Assembly (NCBI GenBank): GCA_029204225.1
Contig: CM055097.1
Location: 4,498,697-4,562,696 of the forward strand
Direction of reading: 5' to 3'
DNA length: 64,000 bases
Source: Diphasiastrum complanatum
Taxonomy: Eukaryota > Streptophyta > Lycopodiopsida > Lycopodiales > Lycopodiaceae
A program made the translations under genes and the position numbers. How positions within the stretch are numbered: position 1 is the stretch's first letter; each line of letters begins with the position of its first letter. Positions 23,649-33,790 of the stretch are shown here, in pieces. Below the pieces are notes generated by a model that ran no database searches, was not told where the DNA came from, and worked only from the letters and a program-made list of their open reading frames with translations.

Positions 23649-23854
23649 CCTACTCACTTGCCTATGTGTCAAGGTACTGCCAAGTGGCAAGTGTCGACTG
23701 TGCATGGAATTGGCCATGTGTCGACGTTAGGAAACGTCAGGATTAAGGGGTGCTTGAGGATTGTGCATAAGTGAGCCTAGGGAGAGGCATTCCTGATCAT
23801 AATCTATGCAGCAAAGGTTGGGAGGAGACAAGGCAGCTAGCTCCACCATGTTTT

Positions 23855-26800
23855 GTGAGCCTTGTGATGAAAATAATCGTCATGTATACAATCCAACATC
23901 GCAAGTATCGAGATGGCATCAACAACCTTTTAGTGCTCCTAATTGGTGGAATTCCAATCGCCATGCCCACCGTGCTGTCTGTAACAATGGCTATTGTATC
24001 TCATCGTCTTTCCCAGCAAGTATGATGATTGGGTCTTCAATTTTCTGGTCAAGTTCCAATTGGACACAAGCTGTTTGGTGTGAACTTATGGTCATACAAA
24101 GCATAAAACCTTGTTAATCATAACACTTTTATGCTGAGAGAATCGACATTGTTATTAATTTGTACAGGGTGCTATAACAAAGCGCATGACAGCTATCGAG
24201 GAAATGGCAGGCATGCATGTTCTCTGCAGCGACAAAACCGGTACATTGACATTGAACTTAATTGAGGTAAAAGTGCTAATTTGGTTCTTACGAAAATACA
24301 CCATCCATGCTTTTATCCTGCATCAGGACAAATCAACTCCAAATATGTTCTATCTTTGCTTCATCATCATGTTCATAGTAGCCGTTTTCTAATTATTACC
24401 AAATCAGAGCAATCAGTTGGGAAATTCAATATATAGTTTCTGTTGGTGCTCCTGTAACTAGAAGTACGCATCATTACGGAAGATGAATTTCTTATTATTG
24501 AAACATTTAGTCTATGATTAATGAGCATGGATGCGGGAAAGTTGTTTTATGGTAGTTTCTTATCATCAACTGCATTGGCATGTTTTAACAGTAGGAGTGG
24601 AACAAAGAGACTGTTTTCTTACTAGCAGCAAGAGCTTCAAGAACAGAGAATGAAGATGCAATTGATGCTGCCATTGTTGGGATGCTTGCTGATCCAAAGG
24701 AGGTAATTTTATGTTTTGGTAGGAAAAACAGGGGGATTCACGAATATTCGTATTGGGATGCCTTATATAGACAGCATAAGGCTAGTATATTCAACATTGA
24801 GTGTTGGCATGCCGTTGTGGTCTCGTTCAACTGCAGGCTCGTGCACTCTTTGATCCCCCTCGCCACGATAGTGCAGAAACTATCAGACAAGCTTTAAATC
24901 TTGGCGTGAATGTCAAGATGATTACAGGTGGGGTGTAACAGTCTGGTTTGTTTCTATTTGAATAAAATCTGACCTAGAGTTTCCAGATTTGATTGAAGGA
25001 AGTTTATTTGGAGATTGCTGAATTTCAGTTTAGAGATAATTAACATAGTTGCACGATCTATGATAATTCAAAAAAAATTGTTGCAGAATTGATGCTTAAT
25101 TTGTGAGCCAAAATGAGTCAGGTAAAGAATTTGTTTGTGGACAGGTGACCAGTTAGCCATCGCCAAAGAGACTGGTCGACGTCTGGGTATGGGTACAAAC
25201 ATGTATCCATCGTCATCTTTGCTTGGCCGTCAAGATGAGAGCATTGCTGGATTGCCAGTCGATGAGCTGATTGAGAAAGCGGATGGCTTTGCTGGAGTAT
25301 TTCCAGGTACGCAGCTTTTCCTGCTCCTTAATCTGTTAGCTTGGTTCTTAGAAAATGTGAAAGCGTGCGTGGTGATGGCCCAAGATTTAGCGTTACATGA
25401 CTAAGATTCAGGCAGTGCCAATAGGGCAGTGGGAATCCACTAAGGTTGGCCGCTTCTTCCTAAGCATACTCATCTCCCCTAATGATGTCAAAAACCACTG
25501 GAATACGTCTCCTGAGAAATTGTAGGACAGAAGGATCATAGCTGGCATTGTTCGAGAAGCGCCATGTGTTGCTGGTTCAAAAGCAGTAAATCTTCTACCT
25601 AGTCCTCCTCCTCAACCCAAGAAACTCCCTCGATGGTACTTGAAGGCAATTGGAGGAGAGATAATCGATATAGCCGAATCTAGCCAACAAGGGGCTCAAA
25701 GAGTCCTAAGAGAGAAACTCAAAAGTTCAGCAATGAATTTTGCCTTGATGGCAAAAGTACCAAACGTTGAATAGCCTCAATCCTATGAAGAACCTTCACA
25801 ACAAGAACTATGGGTCGAAGCCATGAAGGAAGCTAATTTTGCTTAGATTTAACTACGTTTAAGCATTATGTGGTCAAGCATTGTTTCGTATCTTCATTAT
25901 CTGCTCTATTTTTTGCTGTGTATAACGTACATCTCTTCTTTTAAACTAGAGTTATGCAGTTCGTGTCCTTGTTAAATCCTGTGATGGTCTGACTATGGAT
26001 CAAGTCTGTTTTAGGTTCTTTTGCAACGTTTGATCACTGTAGACTCATCTACTCACATTTCACTTTCTTATCAGAGCATAAGTACGAAATTGTCAAACGA
26101 CTGCAAAAAAAAGGACACATATGTGGAATGACGGGACATGGAGTGAATGATGCACATGCTTTGAAAAAAGCAGATATTGGTATTGCTGTAGCAGATGCCA
26201 CTGATGCTGCAAGAAGTGCATCTGACATCGTTCTTACAGAACCTGGCCTTAGTGTCATCATCAGTGCTGTTTTAACAAGTCGTGCTATTTTTCAAAGGAT
26301 GAAAAATTACACGGCAAGATGTTCCTGAGACCTAGATTGAGATATACATAAGGGATCGAGTGACTTTGTTTCGTGTTCATTTTATCTTCCAATAAGTTTT
26401 CGTTTAAGGCAGTTGCATCTTGGATTGTCCATCGTCATCTTGATAATGCTACCTGGCATGTGGTTGCAATTGTGTAAAGTTAGGGGGGCATTTCTTTAAC
26501 AAACCCTGAATTTGCAATACATCCGGAAATGACATTCAAAATGTATATTAAGGGTGACTTAATAGAACGTGCAGAGTAAAAGTTGACGTTATGTTTTTAT
26601 TCTGCAGATTTATGCTGTTTCAATCACAATTCGCATTGTGGTAAAGTGTAACAGTTTATGGTGGTGGGTCTCTTTATAATCTGTTCCAAAATGGGTAATC
26701 CTTTTGCAGAAACATTTAAGTCGAAATTGTGCTCGCGCTGACAACTTGGCCACCAGCAATTGTGTAGTGGCTTTCAAGTCCAAAATTCATATCATTTGGT

Positions 26801-28820
26801 GGAAGATCTCATAATTTTTCCCGTGATACTTAGATCACACGCATATGCTTATAAGTTCAGTTCATCTGGATCAAGTACACGTTTAATCTAGTCTATTTGT
26901 CTGTGGTTTGCCGTACTATGATCTAATAAATCCGTTGCTCAATGTCTGGCAGTTGGGTTTTATGCTGCTTACACTCATATGGAAGTTCGATTTTTCACCT
27001 TTTATGATCCTCATTATCGCTATCCTGAATGATGGTTGGTTGATATACCTATTCATAATAATTCACAAGTTCATATTTAGAAAGATTCTTTCCTGTGTCA
27101 ATTCAATTTCTATCACAAATCAATCTGCTTCACTGAAGCACATTAGTCGAAGAGGAAGTAGAATTGAGCATAGCTCAGGTTCTTAGTTTGTATGTCTGTA
27201 TGCCATATGGATGTGATAGAGAAATGTTCTGTACTCTGCTACATAGTCTCAAATACAAAACCATAAAGAAAACTTTGGCACGTTTTTGTCCATATTTAAC
27301 CGAGGCTCTTTGTTTATTCATAGGAACCATGATGACAATTTCCAAAGATCGTGTGAAGCCTTCGCCTTTACCTGATGGCTGGAGATTAAAGGAGATTTTT
27401 GCAACTGGTGTTGTCATGGGATCTTACATGGCTGTGATGACCGTGACATTTTACTGGGCAATTCACAAGACAACCTTCTTCCGGGTGGCTTTTCACTTCG
27501 CATATACAAACTGATTCACGTCAATTTGAGATGTTAGCCATTTATGCCGATGCTTCACCATCTAAACAATTCTTTATGAACCTGTTTTTATGTTTTGTTG
27601 AAAGGCATTTCATATCTTTAATGATTAATCATGTCATTGGACTTGGATGTTAATCATTTTTTCGCAATGCAGGACAAGTTTGGAGTGAGAGATATAAGGA
27701 ACCACCACAAGGAGGAAACAGCTGCAATATACCTTCAAGTCAGCATTGTCAGTCAAGCACTTATTTTTGTCACTAGGTCTCGGAGTTGGTCCTATGTTGA
27801 GCGACCTGGAACTTTGCTTCTCATTGCCTTTGTGATAGCTCAGTTGGTGAGCTTCCGTTTTTTTTAACTGCAAATTAAATGTGCGAAGTTACTGCAAAAC
27901 TCCGGGCAATTTCTGTCTCTGTAAACTTCAGAGGAATTTTCCCATGATAGCTTTCGATGTGTAGTTCGTTTTCAACCTTTTCGACTTCATTTCTGAATAC
28001 AGTGACATAGTGCTTGCTAAGTTCATCTACCATCTTTCCCACTTGTCTTATCATCGGTTATGAGAAGCAAGCTCACGGAATCAGTATCCAACTCTTTCGC
28101 CTTGCATGTGTTTCGGTCTCATGCTATTTTTTCCCTCTTTGCTAGGTTGCCACTCTCATCGCGGTGTATGCAAATTGGAATTTTGCTGACATACATGGTA
28201 TTGGTTGGGGATGGGCTGGCATCATATGGCTTTATATTGCAATCTTCTACTTGCCTTTGGATCTCATAAAGTTTGCTGTGCGATATATCTTCAGTGCCAA
28301 GGCTTGGGATCAGTTATTTGAGCAAAAGGTGACCACAGTTATTGCAATTTCATTTAAGCCTTTAGTTCATTGTGAAAAACTCATCAATTATTGCTCCGTG
28401 AATGGTTTCTTGCGACAAACGTTTCTGATGGACAGATTGCATTCACACAACAGAGACACTATGGAAAGGGCCAACGAGAGGCACAATGGGCTCATGCTCA
28501 GCGAACACTACATGGATTGCATCCTCCTGAAATGGCAACGACAGCTGATAAAAGCGATTTCAGGGAGCTTTCAGCCATTGCAGAACAAGCAAAACGACGT
28601 GCAGAGATTGCTAGGTGAATTTCTATTGATGGGAACTGCGGTCTTAGAACTTTTGACAGTCAAACCTTATTCATTTGAAGTTCGGTCCTTTCTTTGCAGT
28701 TACATATAGTTCAGACAAATTCTAGATGGCTAATGTGAGAATTGTTCTATTTTGGGCAGGTTAAGAGAGGTACACACCTTGAAATGGCATGTGGAGTCAG
28801 TCATTCGGCTAAAGGGATAG
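23855..28820 (+). pseudogene. Plasma-membrane H+-ATPase, 3' part (exons from ~residue 250 to C-terminus), inactivated
   Basis: Exons are 23855-24019 (RKYRDG...[15 protein letters not shown]), 24168-24266 (CSDKTGTLT with phosphorylated Asp), 24595-24702, 24837-24927, 25145-25306 ([15 protein letters not shown]), 26075-26313, 26608-26640, 26953-27034 (IIAILND), 27324-27484, 27673-27846 ([11 protein letters not shown]), 28146-28328, 28436-28614 and 28760-28820. Phases all fit. The family pumps protons using ATP; transmembrane marks including the M5 Arg and M6 Asp remain. Lesions: the hinge motif TGDGVNDAP reads TGHGVNDAH; seven codons are lost after TLTLN; exon 24837-24927 joins ARA directly to [11 protein letters not shown], removing ~130 residues of the nucleotide-binding domain including KGAPEQ; a 1-base loss gives TAG at 28818, leaving the 14-3-3 motif YTV (28844-28852) out of frame. 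The first exon is degenerate at its 5' side, and exons for residues ~148-250 are absent. The intron at 26314 has a GC donor. Confidence 0.92.
25530..25850 (+). mobile_element. Copia pol fragment inside an H+-ATPase pseudogene intron
   Basis: Translation shows PPQPKKLPRWYLKAIGGE and then AMNFALMAKVPNVE, a stop, and PQSYEEPSQQELWVEAMKEA, the linker and start of copia RT. It lies in the 25307-26074 intron, in the same orientation as the gene, with no LTRs visible. Confidence 0.75.
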
Positions 28821-28962
28821 ATGTAAACACCATTCAACAGAATTACACTGTTTAAGTTAGCTCGTTGAGTTGAACCGATTCCTCTTTGTGTTGTTTCCAG
28901 CATTCTCTGCTGAAGATTCCAGCGTTCTCTGGCAAGAAACCTTGCTGTTTATGGTTCCTGAA

Positions 28963-29290
28963 TTGGGGAGGATTTGGATTTTTATCATAAACATTGTTTC
29001 TGATGTATACTCCCAGCATTGAGAGCAAATTCAAACTCGAAGATGCTTGTGCTAGCTAGTAAGCTTTTGTAGTCCATGTAGCGATGTCCTACTAGCCTAC
29101 ACAAGATGACAAAAATTGTCATGAAGCCAATATTAGAGTAGCCCCTCTTCTCAAAGTACAATCCCAAACCCAAAAGTGGAATTTTTGGGATTCTAAGCTG
29201 CACTAGCTAACCAAATTAATGTTTGTTGGATTCTAACTCGGGAGGATTTGGATCTTTATCATAAACACGTGATACACACACACATACACA

Positions 29291-29336
<46 letters not shown>

Positions 29337-29540
29337 CTCCCAGCATTGAGAGAAAATTTAAACTCGAAGATGCTCGTGCTAGCTAGTAAGCTTTTGTAGT
29401 CCATGTAGTGATGTCCTACTAGTCTACAAGATGACAAAAATTGTCATGAAGTCAATATTAGAGTAGTGCCTCTTCTCAAAGTACAATCCCAAACCCAAAA
29501 GTGGAATTTTTGGGATTCTAAGCTGCACTAGCTAACCACA
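28963..29540. repeat. Tandem segmental duplication (~205 bp core) with CT tract in copy 2
   Basis: The segment from CTCCCAGCATTGAGAG at 29010 to about 29215 recurs at 29337-29539 with few differences. A flanking GGAGGATTTGGAT also repeats (28967 and 29241). Copy 2 contains an inserted (CA)/(CT)n tract (29275-29333). Confidence 0.92.
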
Positions 29541-29884
29541 TGCAAGGCATGCACAAAATGAAATGGACACATGCATGGTGATTTGTACAATTCTAGTTAG
29601 AACTAGGACACTTGGTAAAAGTAGGTACAGATACATGCATAAGATGTGACAAATGTCACTTAGACTCTAGTTTTCACTTTAGATGTCATTGAAATGTGGA
29701 TGGATGTGGTACATATCATATTTTCTAGCTTTATCCACTCTTAGAACTTCACACACATAAATGCTCTACAAGTACAATTGAAACTTCAAGTCATCCTTTA
29801 TGCACGAAGTTTCCTCTCTTGCACTCCTTATACATTTACATGCCTTTGTTCTACATTGATAATCTAGAAATTATTTATAATACT
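29541..29884. other. Non-coding stretch, nothing recognised
   Basis: AT-rich, no motif-bearing ORF. Confidence 0.4.
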
Positions 29885-30000
29885 ACTATTTCTTCTTCTT
29901 CTTCAACCAAATGAGCTTCATATGATTGGGTATCATCATATGCCTTCTTCCAACATTTCTTTGGATTGTGACCAGTTTTGCTACAATATGTGCACTACTT
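29885..30000 (-). pseudogene. Retroelement gag CCHC zinc-knuckle scrap
   Basis: The minus strand reads CTYCSKTGHNPKKCWKK, a perfect C-X2-C-X4-H-X4-C knuckle, followed by YEAHLVEEEEE. A stop codon directly precedes the first Cys. Copia-type gag is the likely source. Confidence 0.75.
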
Positions 30001-30262
30001 CTGTGGCCTTTAAAAATGGAATACTACCTTTACAAAAGTGGAAAAAGGATCACAAGTGTGTCATTTCAGTATGAAAATAAAAAATAAAAAATAAAAATTG
30101 AAATAGAAAAGTCTCCTCTTTCTTGTTACATAAAAAATGAAGAGAAAACCGCGATACATGACAAAAGGCCACTGAAGAGTTATGTTGGTGAAGTTTGCGC
30201 TTCAATTCTCATCTAAAAATGCTAATTGTCATATACCTTCGTCAACTAATTTTAAGATGCTT

Positions 30263-30410
30263 GATAGTCCATCGCTGGCCAGCAAGCAAATCTATTACAT
30301 TTGAGTTTAAATCTCTTATGAATGAGCCATTGTAATCCATCGTTGGCCAAGAGGCTACTCCTTAATATTTTGAGTTGAAATTTCTAGCATAATGGCCTAA
30401 TAATCCATCA
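30263..30410. repeat. ~68 bp tandem repeat, about three copies
   Basis: The core TAATCCATCGTTGGCCAAGAG and relatives occur at about 30265, 30333 and 30401, with a related GAGTT.AAATTTCTTATG segment between them. Confidence 0.75.
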
Positions 30411-32309
30411 TTGCTCATGTTGCTATGAACTACTCCGTCATGAGTCTTCACGAGTAACTGCATGAGCTGCGAAAGAGATGGCCTATCATTACAATTTTCC
30501 CTACTAAGAAGAGGAATTGTGATTCAAGGAAGATTGAAGTCAAATTGATATCTTCAACTAAAGATTTCTTGAAGTTGCAACTAACAACAAACTTTTTGGT
30601 CTCAGATTTCCTACCGAGTCAAGGGAGTTGGTGCCTTGTGACGATTTGAGGTATGGTTTTCTCTCATGAATCTTACTTATTATGAAGTATGGCATTTGTC
30701 TTTTTGGGAATGCTAGAACTGGTTTCTTATTGAAAGTAATTTGTTGAACTTCTATTTATGGAAGATATAAGTTTTTGAAGGCTCTGTGGGTTTTGCCTTA
30801 GAAGCTAAATGATTATAAGACATGACCTCCAGAGTTAAGACTTCTCTCATGGAATGAAATCATGGGGAGAGAGAATAATAGTACTTTCATTTCACCAATC
30901 CTTAATGAACTTTTTGGTATTGACATTCATCTTGAGACTTCATTATAATATGATCGAAGATTGTGTCAAATAATGGAAAGTAGTTTTCAGTACTTTTGAA
31001 AGAGTATTGTCAATACAAATTATGAGTGGTAAAAGTTGACATCTTGATGAGACTTTGTCTCACTAAATCAGACCACTCACATGTCATTTCAAGTTGTATT
31101 TATGTCTTATAGAGTTCTCACAAAAGATGTTACGTGTGGTCGACGTCCCAAAAAACATGATCATTCAATTAGCAAAATTTAGACATGTTCACTTTGTTGA
31201 CCATTGTCACAAAGAATCACAAATGAACCATTCTTAACCTTCGCTTGGAGATTTTCACTATGGTATATGTAGTTGGACCTCTCCCATCTGCTAAGCTAAT
31301 AGTAAAAGGCATATGATATATTTCATGAGTGCACCTTGTTACTCATGTTATGCATGAACTAGATGATCTCTAGAAGAGGATCAAGGTACAAATGTCTTGA
31401 GATCTCTGATAATCGAGAATGGACAAGATACAAGGCTCTAAGGATCTCATGATCTCATCCAATTGTAAAATTCGAAGAATAGAGATTATCTTTTGTTGGT
31501 ACATCAACTTTAACCCAATTAGTATTCTGATATTCAAGTAATTATGTATCAACATAATGTGAGATATTCTAGTGGGTTGATTTTCAGCTTGTAATGATAT
31601 ATTCTAAGCATGTTGAGTATATGCCTTACCCATGTATTTCAAGGAGCAAAGGATTCACAAATTATTTGTAGGTTGGATGATTATGTTGCTTAGGCTATTA
31701 GCCACACGGATGGCATCTTTGTGGCTAAAAGCTACTTGATATCCTATTTGGATTAAGCTAGTTAGTGTTGGGGATGAATGGATATGATGATGGTGGTACA
31801 GAATAGAAGTTGAGATGGTGGTACCCCATCGATCCCTCAGTGCATGCACAACGTCTATCCCAAAAAGAGGTTTCGTAGGCAAACACAAACAGTTTAAAGC
31901 TTTGCGGAAGCGTAAAGAATCAGAGCAAGAGCTTGGAATCAACACGAGTTAACAGTCATGAGAGCAATTTAATCTACAAATAGTTTTATCTGCATACATC
32001 ATTCGATCAAAACAGAAATAAAATGTATTACATCAAGTTTGACTCACATATAGCTTGTTTGATCAAAAAACTCATGTTTTAGCTTGCCAATCTTGACTAG
32101 GTGTGATTTTGAGTCCAACATCAGGGTTCTTTTGGACTCAAAAAGGGCCTCTTAACTAATCATGGTTAGTGTTAATGACAATAAGTGTACCAATAAAAGC
32201 ATGACAATTGAACAATGGTCCATATGACATGGCAAGTGTGGGACCACTAAGTACACCTCTAACATTAACCCTACACTAACTCTACATGGGATGCATCAAA
32301 CATAAGAAG
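30411..32309. other. Non-coding stretch, probably decayed retroelement
   Basis: No readable domain. Its position just before gypsy integrase homology suggests older pol sequence beyond recognition. Confidence 0.35.
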
Positions 32310-32880
32310 AGTAACCCCTTATTATGCTCAAGCCAATGGACAGACTCAGAGTACCATTAAGCAACTTATAGCAATGATCAAAAAGACTATATCTGGAACC
32401 GAAAGATTGGGATAAAAAAATTGTAGTTAACATTATGGGCATACCACACTTCCAACAAGACCAGTACAAATCACACACCATTCTTTTTGGTTTATGGTCA
32501 AGAGTGTGTCATGCCTATAGAGATAGAACTACCTACACTGAGATTTGCCATGAATCACAATTTAGGGACAAAACACTCTATGCAACAATGGATTGATACA
32601 TTGTAAGAGCTAGATGAGTAGAGATTAGAGAATCTTTAGTCCACCAAGGGACTTTCGAAAAACATATGAAATTGTCTCATGACCAAAAAAATTAAAAAAA
32701 TTCTTCTTGAATCAATTAGTATTATTTTAAAATCCATTGTCGTGATTTAATACCCCAGAAACTTTCTTTCAAATGGAGTGGACCTTACATCATAAAGAAA
32801 ATCTATGAGAACAACGTCATAAAGTTGGTTATAGAAACCATGGGAGAAAGGTCAGGTTTCACCTAACATGATTGAAAATG
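32310..32880 (+). pseudogene. Ty3/gypsy integrase core fragment
   Basis: Translation gives YYAQANGQTQSTIKQLIAMI, the block carrying the last catalytic residue of the DDE triad. The usual Glu (NGQAE) reads Gln here. Downstream, in shifted frames, are SFWFMVKSVSC-like and EIELPTLRFA-like remains and GPYIIKKIYENNV. Several stops and shifts. Confidence 0.8.
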
Positions 32881-32984
32881 TAGTACATAGATTTAGTTTT
32901 TTATCATCTCAACGAAAAGAAATAATCAAATGATAGAATAGATGCTACAAGCATATGTTTCCTAGCAACAATCTCATTGAGAGA

Positions 32985-33790
32985 AGTATTTGCCCCTTGA
33001 TTAAGTTCGCCTATAATAGTAGTAAGCATTCGGCTACCAATTATAGCTCATTTATGCGTCTGTATGGTTATTAATCCAGATCGGCCATTTTAGTTGAAAC
33101 TTGAATGATAAAGTTTCATAGAGTATCAAATTTCCTATACGATATGCAAAAATTGCTATAAATAGCATGTGAGAATGTTGAATGAGCCTTGGATAGGGAC
33201 AAACATTATGTTCATTTGAAAAGATCGCCTAGAGATTTTAAAGGAGATTGGGTATGTTTGTGAATCCCAAAGAATTCAAATGTAATGCGTACCGACAAGC
33301 ATTACAAATTTTCTACTAGATACAAGGGACTGTATAAAATTGTAAAAAGAACAGGATCTTTGGCTTACCAATCAGACCTTTCGAAAGGAACTCAAGTACA
33401 ATTGGTATAAATTCACGTAAGTTGACTTAAGAAAAGTCTATGCGAAGGGAATCACCTTGGTTCTGGAGATCAATTGGACCTATCAAAGGAATCATCAGGT
33501 ATTGTGACCTGACTTGAACCTGAAAGGAACTTGGATACCAAAACTAAACGATTGTGAAATCGTATAGTTACCGAGAATCTAGTTAGATGGAAGGGGTATC
33601 CAGACGATGATGACTCTAGGAAACAGGAAGGTAGCATGAGAAGGAGTTTTCCTAAGCCTATCTCGTTCCCTAAAAAAATTATGATTATGAGGGATGCCCT
33701 CGTGGAATTAAAGTCATAATTAATGGTTATAGGCTTAAAACTCAAGATGGTGAATTAGTGTGGAACTAACAGTGACTCATAGGAGAAGTG
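32985..33790 (+). mobile_element. Ty3/gypsy chromovirus tail with chromodomain
   Basis: Integrase C-terminal sequence (FAYNSSKHSATN, then YKGLYKIVKRTGSLAYQSDL) leads to a chromodomain reading LEPERNLDTKTKRL, stop, NRIVTENLVRWKGYPDDDDS. Chromodomains of this kind are thought to target insertion by binding histone marks. The same family is at 12320-13060. The tail shares a hairpin with 8 bp arms AATTATGA/TCATAATT (33677-33721). Three or more stops show it is dead. Confidence 0.85.
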
